Part shown: piece after piece, positions 57,883 to 64,000 of the stretch
Layout of the letters: every line of letters begins with the position of its first letter
How positions within the stretch are numbered: position 1 is the first letter of the stretch
Origin: Streptomyces sp. A2-16
GTDB lineage: Bacteria > Actinomycetota > Actinomycetes > Streptomycetales > Streptomycetaceae
Assembly: GCF_018128905.1 (NCBI RefSeq)
Contig: NZ_CP063808.1
Span: forward strand, 9,362,001 to 9,426,000
Direction of reading: 5' to 3'
Length of the DNA: 64,000 nucleotides
Notes under the pieces: generated by a model
Databases searched by the model: none
The model's input: the letters and a program-made list of their open reading frames with translations, nothing else
Told to the model about the DNA's origin: nothing
Translations under genes and position numbers: made by a program

Positions 57883-58643
57883 GCGCGCCGGCCGTGCTGC
57901 CCTGGGGGCTCACCCGGACCGTGCTGCGGCTGCACCGCACGGCGCTGATCGTGTGGGGCGTCTTCGTCCTCGCCTCGGTCGGCTGCCTGGTCTGGCTGAC
58001 CGAGGTCACCGCCGACTCGGTCCACGCGACTCTGGCCGCCTGCCGCGACGACGGCCCGGGCCTGTGCGGCATCGGGGCCTGGCGCGACTATTCCGAGCCC
58101 ATGGGCTGGATCAGTACGTTCATGTACTACAGCTTCTGGGCCGTGGCCGCCTGGGCGGGCGGCGCGCTCACCGGCCGCGAGCTGGAGAGCGGCACGGCCC
58201 GGCTCGCCTGGTCGCAGTCGGTCTCCCCGGCCCGCTGGCTCACCGCCAAGCTCGCCCTGCCCGCGGCCGCGCTCGTCCTCGGCGGCGCCGTGTTCGTGGC
58301 GGTCTACCGCTGGGCCTGGTCGGCGCACCGGGACCTGCGGGGCGACAGCCTGCTCTTCAACGACGTGTTCGCCGACCACGGCCCCCTGGTGGTGTCCTAC
58401 GGCCTGTGCGCGCTCATGGTCGGCGCCCTCACCGGCCTGCTGCTGGGCCGCCCGCTGCCCGCCCTGGCGATCTCCGTGGCCGTGATGACGGTCCTGAACC
58501 AGTTCCTGGAAGCCCGCCGCCCCGACTCACTGCCCGCCTCCGGCTTCTGGTCCGCGCACCTCACGGAGACCGCCGTCGTCCTCACGGCCGCCGCCCTCGC
58601 CTGCGCCGCGGCCTTCCGGGTACTGCGCCACCGCACCGTCTGA
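57879..58643 (+). CDS. ABC-2 permease 2
   Basis: 254 aa, six helices (TALIVWGVFVLASVGCLVWL, FWAVAAWAGGALTG, LVLGGAVFVAVYRWAW, GLCALMVGALTGLLLG, AVVLTAAALACAAAF). Paralogous to permease 1 (RLHRTALIVW, ELESGTARLAWSQSVSPARW). ATG overlaps the previous TGA. Last gene of the YtrA-type operon; a strong hairpin follows. Confidence 0.88.
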   Translation: MSAPAVLPWGLTRTVLRLHRTALIVWGVFVLASVGCLVWLTEVTADSVHATLAACRDDGPGLCGIGAWRDYSEPMGWISTFMYYSFWAVAAWAGGALTGRELESGTARLAWSQSVSPARWLTAKLALPAAALVLGGAVFVAVYRWAWSAHRDLRGDSLLFNDVFADHGPLVVSYGLCALMVGALTGLLLGRPLPALAISVAVMTVLNQFLEARRPDSLPASGFWSAHLTETAVVLTAAALACAAAFRVLRHRTV

Positions 58644-58644
58644 C

Positions 58645-58682
58645 GGGCCGCACGCCCCTCGGCAGGAGAGGGCGTGCGGCCC
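58645..58682 (+). terminator. Strong hairpin terminator of the YtrA-type operon
   Basis: GGGCCGCACGCCC (58645-58657) pairs perfectly with GGGCGTGCGGCCC (58670-58682) across a 12-nt loop, starting 2 bp after the permease stop codon. No T-tract. Confidence 0.85.
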
Positions 58683-58948
58683 GGGTCGCCTGCGCACCGG
58701 CCCCCGGACCGCGGCGGTGGACGCCCGGGAGCCGTTCCGCGATATCCCGAACGCCATGTCGCCGTAACCATTGGTTCAGACGGGCTTGCGACGCTCACCG
58801 AATGAAGCCCGCCGTGCCAGAGCCCGCGCCGCCGCCCGAGGGGTCCACGGGGAACGAGGACGCCCCGGCCGTCCCAAAGGTCGCCGTCGTGCTCCCGCTC
58901 GCTGCATCCGACGCGCCCGTTTCGCTCCTGGCGCGGAAGAATGGGTCC
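58683..58948 (+). promoter_or_regulatory. Upstream region of ppk
   Basis: 266 bp with no separate gene. It should hold the ppk promoter. GGTTCAGACGG (58773-58783) and GCTCACCG (58793-58800) each resemble half of a PhoP (PHO) box, but their 19-bp spacing does not fit the 11-bp rule, so this is weak. An in-frame ATG at 58802 could extend PPK by 49 residues (MKPAVPEPAPPPEG...). Confidence 0.4.
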
Positions 58949-61183
58949 ATGAGCCAGTCGAACACCCAGGCAGAGGTCCAGCACGTGCAGCCCTCCGTGG
59001 GCTCCATAGCCGCGCACCGCCCGCACACCGTGTCGGCCACCGTCTCCGATCTGGAACCCGACCTCGACGCCGATCTCGACGCGTACGAGGAGATCCCGGT
59101 CGACGGCGCCGCCCAGCTCCCCCAGGGTCGTTTCCTCGACCGGGAGCGCAGCTGGCTCGCGTTCAACGAACGCGTCCTGGAACTCGCCGAGGACCCGAAC
59201 ACGCCCATGCTGGAGCGTGCGAACTTCCTCGCGATCTTCGCCAGCAACCTGGACGAGTTCTTCATGGTCCGGGTGGCCGGACTGAAACGCCGTATCGCCA
59301 CGGGCGTCGCCACCCGCTCCGCCTCCGGCCTTCAGCCGCGCGAGGTCCTGGAGATGATCTGGGCCCGCTCCCGCGAGCTGATGGCCCGGCACGCCGCCTG
59401 CTACCACGAGGACGTCGCCCCCGCACTCGCGGAGGAGGGCATCCACCTGGTCCGCTGGAACGAACTCCAGGAGAAGGAGCAGGCCCGCCTCTTCACCCTG
59501 TTCCGGCACCAGATCTTCCCGGTCCTGACCCCCCTCGCGGTCGACCCGGCGCACCCCTTCCCGTACATCTCCGGCCTGTCGCTGAACCTGGCCGTCATCG
59601 TGCGCAACCCGGTCAACGGCAACCGCCACTTCGCCCGGGTCAAGGTCCCGCCGCTGCTGTCCCGCTTCCTGGAGTCCTCCCCCGGCCGCTACGTCCCCAT
59701 CGAGGACGTCATCGCCGCCCACCTGGAGGAGCTGTTCCCGGGCATGGAGGTGCTGGAGCACCACACCTTCCGGGTCACCCGCAACGAGGACCTGGAGGTC
59801 GAGGAGGACGACGCCGAGAACCTCCTCCAGGCCCTGGAGAAGGAGCTCATGCGGCGCCGCTTCGGGCCGCCGGTGCGTCTGGAGGTCGAGGAGTCCATCG
59901 ACCGCGAGGTGCTCGACCTGCTGGTGCGCGAGCTGAAGATCTCCGAGGCGGAGGTCTACCCGCTGCCCGGCCCGCTCGACCTCACCGGTCTCTTCCGCAT
60001 CGCCGGTCTGGACCGTCCCGAGCTGAAGTACCGCAAGTTCGTCGCCGGCGTCCACCGCGACCTGGCCGAGGTCGAGTCGGCGTCCGCGCCGGACATCTTC
60101 GCCGCCCTGCGCACCCGTGACGTCCTGCTGCACCACCCCTACGACAGCTTCTCGACGTCCGTCCAGGCCTTCCTCCAGCAGGCGGCCGACGACCCGGACG
60201 TCCTCGCCATCAAGCAGACCCTGTACCGCACTTCGGGCGACTCCCCCATCGTCGACGCCCTCATCGACGCCGCCGAGGCCGGCAAGCAGGTCCTCGTCCT
60301 GGTCGAGATCAAGGCCCGCTTCGACGAGCACGCCAACATCAAGTGGGCGCGCAAGCTGGAGGAGGCGGGCTGCCATGTGGTCTACGGTCTCGTCGGCCTG
60401 AAGACCCACTGCAAGCTGTCCCTGGTGGTCCGTCAGGAAGGCGACACGCTACGGCGGTACAGCCACGTCGGCACCGGCAACTACCACCCGAAGACGGCCC
60501 GGCTGTACGAGGACCTGGGCCTGCTCACCGCCGACCCGCAGGTGGGCGCGGACCTCTCCGACCTCTTCAACCGGCTGTCCGGCTACTCCCGCCGCGAGAC
60601 CTACCGCCGTCTGCTGGTGGCGCCCAAGTCCCTTCGCGACGGACTGATCTCCCGTGTCAACAAGGAAGTCCAGCACCACCGCGCAGGGCGCCCGGCCTTC
60701 ATCCGCATCAAGGTCAACTCGATGGTGGACGAGGCGCTCATCGACTCGCTCTACCGGGCGTCCCAGGCGGGCGTGCCGGTCGACGTCTGGGTGCGCGGCA
60801 TCTGCGCGATCCGCCCGGGCGTCGCGGGCATGTCCGAGAACATCCGGGTCCGCTCGATCCTCGGCCGGTTCCTCGAGCACTCCCGGGTCTTCGCCTTCGG
60901 CAACGGCGGCGAGCCCGAGGTGTGGATCGGCAGCGCCGACATGATGCACCGCAACCTCGACCGCCGGATAGAGGCACTGGTCCGGGTCACCGACCCGGCC
61001 CACCGGGCCGCCCTCAACCGGTTGCTGGAGACCGGCATGTCCGACACCACCGCGTCCTGGCATCTCGGCCCGGACGGCGAATGGACCCGGCACGCCACGG
61101 ACGCGGACGGCCAGCCCTTGCGCAACGTCCAGGAGATGCTCATAGACGCCCGGAGGCGCCGGCGTGGCACAGCAACACCTTGA
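58949..61183 (+). CDS. ppk: Polyphosphate kinase 1
   Basis: 744 aa from the ATG at 58949. PPK1 N-domain has RFLDRERSWLAFNERVLELA and FASNLDEFFMVRVAG. The head domain follows, then the catalytic C-domains with IKQTLYRTSGDSPIV, EIKARFDEHANIKWARKLEE, LKTHCKLSLV and YSHVGTGNYHPKTARLY, where the phospho-accepting His lies, and IGSADMMHRNLDRRIE. It makes polyphosphate reversibly from ATP. A GGAAGA site fits this start loosely. The CHAD gene overlaps its end by 20 bp. Confidence 0.95.
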   Translation: MSQSNTQAEVQHVQPSVGSIAAHRPHTVSATVSDLEPDLDADLDAYEEIPVDGAAQLPQGRFLDRERSWLAFNERVLELAEDPNTPMLERANFLAIFASNLDEFFMVRVAGLKRRIATGVATRSASGLQPREVLEMIWARSRELMARHAACYHEDVAPALAEEGIHLVRWNELQEKEQARLFTLFRHQIFPVLTPLAVDPAHPFPYISGLSLNLAVIVRNPVNGNRHFARVKVPPLLSRFLESSPGRYVPIEDVIAAHLEELFPGMEVLEHHTFRVTRNEDLEVEEDDAENLLQALEKELMRRRFGPPVRLEVEESIDREVLDLLVRELKISEAEVYPLPGPLDLTGLFRIAGLDRPELKYRKFVAGVHRDLAEVESASAPDIFAALRTRDVLLHHPYDSFSTSVQAFLQQAADDPDVLAIKQTLYRTSGDSPIVDALIDAAEAGKQVLVLVEIKARFDEHANIKWARKLEEAGCHVVYGLVGLKTHCKLSLVVRQEGDTLRRYSHVGTGNYHPKTARLYEDLGLLTADPQVGADLSDLFNRLSGYSRRETYRRLLVAPKSLRDGLISRVNKEVQHHRAGRPAFIRIKVNSMVDEALIDSLYRASQAGVPVDVWVRGICAIRPGVAGMSENIRVRSILGRFLEHSRVFAFGNGGEPEVWIGSADMMHRNLDRRIEALVRVTDPAHRAALNRLLETGMSDTTASWHLGPDGEWTRHATDADGQPLRNVQEMLIDARRRRRGTATP

Positions 61184-62243
61184 ACCGACGGAATCCGTGT
61201 CCGGGCACGTCGGGCCGTCCCCCGCTCTCGGCTCCGCCCGAGCGGCAGGGACCCCCACCGGGGACGCCCTCGCGGGCTACCTGCGTTCCCAGGCCACGGA
61301 GTTCCTCCGCGCCCTGCGCCAGCACCGCGAATCGGGCGGTGCGGCGGCGGGCGCGGAGGATCCCGTCGACGCGGCCCGGGCCCTGCGCCGCTCGGTCCGC
61401 CGCATCAGCGCCAGCCTCCACACGTTCCGCCCGCTCCTGGACGCCGACTGGTCGGAGTCCCTCCGCCCGGAACTGGCCTGGCTCTCCGGCACGTTGGGCA
61501 TGGAGCACGCGTACGAGTCCCGCCTGGAACGGCTGTTGCTGGCGCTGCAGAGGCTGTCGGGCGCGGTGTTCCCCGTCCAGGGGGCGGGCTCCGCGACCCA
61601 CCCGGCGGCCTCCCCCGACCGCGGCAACCTCACCGTGGGCGCGGCCAAGGCGGGCGCCCTCCTCGACCGCCAGCTCACCCTCGCCCGCACCCGGTCCCAC
61701 AGCACCGCCCTCCAGGCCCTCGGCTCCTCCCGCTTCCACGCCGTCGCCGACAGCATCGCCGTACTGGCCAGCGAGGTCCCCCTGACGAAGACGGCCGTCA
61801 CCACCGACCTCCACCCCCTGGCCACCGCCGCCCAGGAGCGCCTGGAGGACGCCGCGACCGCCCTTCCCCTGGTCACCGCGGGCCACCCCTACAACGCCGA
61901 GGCCCTCGTCCACGGTCTGTCCCCCGACCCCTCCCCCCACCCCCAGGACGCCCCCTGGCACCAGGTCCGCCTCCTGCTGCGCCTGCACCGATACGCGCGA
62001 GAGGTCCTCTGCGGCTCCGACCCCCCGGTGGACCTGCGGCTCCTGACGGCGGGCCAGGCCCTGGACCGGCACCGGGACGCCTCGGAAGCGGCGGCCGCGG
62101 CGGCCGCCGCGGCCCGCACCCCCCGCATCGCCCCGGCCACCGCCTACGCCCTCGGTGTGCTGCACGCCGACCAGCGCCACGAGGTGGAGGCGGCTCGCTT
62201 CGCGTTCCAGCAGTGCTGGCAGAAACAGGCGGTGAGCACATGA
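61164..62243 (+). CDS. CHAD-domain polyphosphate-binding protein
   Basis: 359 aa, all helical. The CHAD pattern has DPVDAARALRRSVRRISASLHTF near 65-87, with regularly placed Arg/His along helices, and a second half ending APATAYALGVLHADQRHEVE. CHAD domains bind polyphosphate granules through basic residues. Its GTG lies inside the 3' end of ppk (20-bp overlap) and its TGA overlaps the NUDIX ATG, so the three are co-expressed for polyphosphate metabolism. Confidence 0.9.
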   Translation: MAQQHLEPTESVSGHVGPSPALGSARAAGTPTGDALAGYLRSQATEFLRALRQHRESGGAAAGAEDPVDAARALRRSVRRISASLHTFRPLLDADWSESLRPELAWLSGTLGMEHAYESRLERLLLALQRLSGAVFPVQGAGSATHPAASPDRGNLTVGAAKAGALLDRQLTLARTRSHSTALQALGSSRFHAVADSIAVLASEVPLTKTAVTTDLHPLATAAQERLEDAATALPLVTAGHPYNAEALVHGLSPDPSPHPQDAPWHQVRLLLRLHRYAREVLCGSDPPVDLRLLTAGQALDRHRDASEAAAAAAAAARTPRIAPATAYALGVLHADQRHEVEAARFAFQQCWQKQAVST

Positions 62244-62659
62244 CCCATCCCGGTGACGGCAACGACCCCGTCGTCCAGGCGGCCGGCTGCGTCCTGTGGC
62301 GCCGCTCCCCGGTCGACGGCGACCTTGAGATCTGCCTGGTCCACAGGCCGAAGTACGACGACTGGTCGCACCCCAAGGGCAAGTTGAAGCGCGCGGAGGA
62401 CGCCCTCACCGGCGCGCTGCGCGAGGTCGAGGAGGAGACGGGCTACACCGCCGATCCCGGGACCGAGCTGCCCTCCGTCCGCTACATGGCCAACGGCCGC
62501 CCCAAACGGGTCCGTTACTGGGCGGCCGAGGCCACCGGGGGCCACTTCACCCCGAACGACGAGGTGGACCGCATCCTGTGGCTCTCCCCCGCCGCGGCCC
62601 GCAGCCGCCTGACGCAGTACCGCGACCGCACCCTGATCGACGAGCTGCTGCCGCTCTAG
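62240..62659 (+). CDS. NUDIX hydrolase
   Basis: 139 aa. The NUDIX box GKLKRAEDALTGALREVEEE followed by TGY is complete (G-x5-E-x7-R-E-V-x-E-E). An N-terminal DDWSHPKGK shows the usual lead-in. It belongs to the MutT/Ap4A-type group that hydrolyses nucleoside diphosphate-linked compounds. Being coupled to CHAD and ppk, inositol-pyrophosphate, Ap4A or polyphosphate cleavage is likely. ATGA overlap with CHAD. Confidence 0.9.
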   Translation: MTHPGDGNDPVVQAAGCVLWRRSPVDGDLEICLVHRPKYDDWSHPKGKLKRAEDALTGALREVEEETGYTADPGTELPSVRYMANGRPKRVRYWAAEATGGHFTPNDEVDRILWLSPAAARSRLTQYRDRTLIDELLPL

Positions 62660-62832
62660 CCCGGGACGGCGTGCCCCTCGGCGTCCGCCCGCGCCTGGCT
62701 GCGGGCTCTGCGTGCCGGCCCGCGCCAGCCGCAGGTGCACCGGGCCAGACAGAAACGGCCCTGTTCGACCATCTGCGTCCGGTGGGTACTGGAGTCGGAA
62801 GGAGGTGGGGGGATCCTGTCCTGCTGCGCCAC
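62656..62832 (-). CDS. Small Cys-containing protein (about 58 aa)
   Basis: A minus-strand frame ends tail to tail with the NUDIX gene (stops overlap). It reads VAQQDRIPPPPSDSSTHRTQ, MVEQGRFCLARCTCGWRGPA, then a basic helix (RRARSQARADAEGHAVPG). The C-x3-C-x-C-G-W cluster resembles small Streptomyces 'TCGWRGPAR' proteins I have seen. Start is uncertain (GTG 62832 or GTG 62850, or the internal ATG). No RBS is strong. Confidence 0.45.
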   Translation of the reverse strand: MAQQDRIPPPPSDSSTHRTQMVEQGRFCLARCTCGWRGPARRARSQARADAEGHAVPG

Positions 62833-62979
62833 ACCGACAACGTTACCCACCCCGGGGGCCGTGCCAATCGACTGCCCGGCACAGCGGCGCCGGTGTACGC
62901 GTGACGGCTCCCGCCCAGCCGTCGTTAGTCGAGACGACACGGGTCCCCGACGGGACGTATCGGCTGGGGGTAGGCGGCG

Positions 62980-63807
62980 ATGGCGGAGCGGCAGCAGAAG
63001 CAGGCCGGCGGGTCGGTCGTCGTCGCGGCGGTGCTCATGGCCTGCGCCGGCGGGTGTTCGGGCACCGGCGCCGCCCTGGACGACGCACGCTCGGCCGACC
63101 CCGTCGGCACCCTGCGCCGGGCCGCCGACACCCTGGTGGACGCGGGCAGTTCGAAGGCGCGTACGTCGATGGAGATGGCCACCGGCGGCACCCGGGTCAC
63201 CATCCGGGGCGAGGGCGTGTACGACTACCGCGAGCGCCTCGGCCGACTGCGGGTGCTGCTGCCGCAGGACCCGGCCGGCACCAGCGAGCACCGGCCGATC
63301 ACCGAACTCCTCGCCCCCGGCGCCCTGTTCATGAAGAACCGGGGTGCGGGTGTGCCCGCCGACAAGTGGGTGCGCGTCGACACCACGGCCCTGTCCGACG
63401 GCAACCTCGTCACCGGCGGGGCCACCGATCCGCTCGCCGCCGCCGAGGTGCTGCGCGGGACCCGGACGGCGACCTATGTGGGCGCGACCGAGCTCGCGGG
63501 GACCGAGGTGCGGCACTACCGGGGCACGGCGGACCTCGCCGCCGCCGCGAGGAGTGCCGAAGCCAACAAGGGTGTCCTGGCGGCGGCGGCGAAAGGCTTC
63601 GCCACGGCCGCGGTGCCCTTCGACGTCTACCTCGACGACCAGGGCCGCATCCGCAAGATCCGGCACCGCTTCAGCTTCGTCAACGGCGGGCAGCCCGGCA
63701 CCGTCGCGGTCGCCTCCACGACCCTGCTGTACGACTTCGGGGTCCCGGCGGACGTACGTCTGCCGGCCGCCCGGGACATCTACGCCGGCAAGATCGCCGA
63801 GGGGTGA
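62980..63807 (+). CDS. Lipoprotein of unknown function
   Basis: 275 aa. The lipobox is VLMACAGGC-SG, with the lipidated Cys near residue 26. The mature part has an LprG/LolA-like layout: RAADTLVDAGSSKARTSMEM, VTIRGEGVYDYRERLGRLRV, ADKWVRVDTTAL, and a C-terminal FDVYLDDQGRIRKIRHRFSF. Such LppX/LprG-type folds carry lipids, though alternatives exist. GGGGGTAGG precedes the ATG. Confidence 0.8.
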   Translation: MAERQQKQAGGSVVVAAVLMACAGGCSGTGAALDDARSADPVGTLRRAADTLVDAGSSKARTSMEMATGGTRVTIRGEGVYDYRERLGRLRVLLPQDPAGTSEHRPITELLAPGALFMKNRGAGVPADKWVRVDTTALSDGNLVTGGATDPLAAAEVLRGTRTATYVGATELAGTEVRHYRGTADLAAAARSAEANKGVLAAAAKGFATAAVPFDVYLDDQGRIRKIRHRFSFVNGGQPGTVAVASTTLLYDFGVPADVRLPAARDIYAGKIAEG

Positions 63808-63911
63808 GCAGTCGTGACGGGCGTCAAGAACTAGCCCGTCCGTGCCATGCGCGGTGTGTAGGGCGCTCCCTACTCTAGGAAGTCGGTAACGGCAGAGAAG
63901 AGGTGATGCGC

Positions 63912-64000
63912 GTGGCTCCGGTCGGCGGTACGGCGGTTCAGGACCACGTGGCCCTCGCCGAGATCGAGCTGTGCGGAGAGTTGATCATCGCGGCGTCGGC
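63912..64000 (+). CDS. Partial small conserved protein (5' end only; cut by window edge)
   Basis: The frame from GTG 63912 (or ATG 63906) reads VAPVGGTAVQDHVALAEIEL then CGELIIAASA at the edge. AGAGG lies 8 bp before the GTG, so GTG is preferred. It recalls a short conserved Streptomyces protein with an ELCGELIIAAS segment. The rest is outside the window. Confidence 0.6.
   Translation, partial: MAPVGGTAVQDHVALAEIELCGELIIAAS

Noticed and set aside
58741..58800. PHO box (PhoP site) upstream of ppk
   Set aside because: GTTCA and GCTCA half-matches exist but at 19-bp spacing, not the 11-bp direct-repeat spacing, so I do not call it.
1..64000. tRNA/rRNA genes, CRISPR arrays, insertion sequences, integrases, att sites
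   Set aside because: No cloverleaf-like sequences with T-loop motifs, no regular repeat-spacer arrays, and no transposase or integrase domains were seen on either strand.

Overview
The window is chromosomal DNA of a Streptomyces. G+C is very high with strong third-position G/C bias, GTG starts are common, and 4-bp ATGA/GTGA gene overlaps recur throughout. From about 17 kb to the right edge, gene content and order match, from memory, the S. coelicolor stretch running down from nur (SCO4180) through glnR (SCO4159) to ppk (SCO4145). That part is therefore conserved core chromosome. The left ~16 kb and the 40.4-45.9 kb segment look accessory.

Layout. 0-5.6 kb: a partial gene, a coupled methyltransferase/HAD/RraA operon, a deazaflavin-oxidoreductase/hemerythrin fusion, and a HelD-type RNA polymerase-recycling ATPase. 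5.6-15.5 kb: TetR, two tandem 'double' APH-type kinases, three paralogous GntR regulators with a shared unusual C-terminal domain, a HAD phosphatase, and two ~61-aa membrane proteins. Each membrane protein is divergent from a GntR gene and sits beside a perfect AGTTGG-N3-CCAACT palindrome. 15.5-23.1 kb: an Eis-like acetyltransferase, RsiG (the c-di-GMP-dependent anti-sigma factor of WhiG), D-Tyr-tRNA deacylase, an XRE regulator, YgfZ, Nur, a nitrobindin-like protein and a 32-aa membrane peptide. 23.2-28.2 kb: five membrane-anchored proteins of unknown function made by block duplication, with long internal repeats.

28.2-40.3 kb: DsrE, LmeA-like, a cysteine-bearing leader peptide ahead of a rhodanese/SseC operon, DUF3099, VOC, a MoaD/hydrolase/membrane operon, GlnR, a LacI regulator, a membrane-anchored HtrA-like protease, and an MprAB-like two-component pair. 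Three 11-bp-spaced direct repeats ahead of the protease suggest control by the OmpR-type regulator. 40.3-46 kb: a secreted protein resembling aerolysin-type pore formers, a bifunctional pectate lyase/pectinesterase, and a compact minus-strand unit of two 38-aa, highly cationic, Lys/Pro-rich peptides followed by an ABC exporter. This peptide/exporter unit is the best candidate here for an undescribed system.

46-64 kb: LmeA-like protein, secreted 5'-nucleotidase, mycothiol synthase MshD, an ECF sigma/zinc-finger anti-sigma/ABC transporter operon with an odd repeat-built ORF coupled at both ends, a YtrA-type GntR/ABC operon with a clear operator, polyphosphate kinase with CHAD and NUDIX genes, a lipoprotein and a partial gene.

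No tRNA, rRNA, CRISPR array or insertion sequence was seen. All function calls rest on sequence motifs and remembered family patterns; no search was run.
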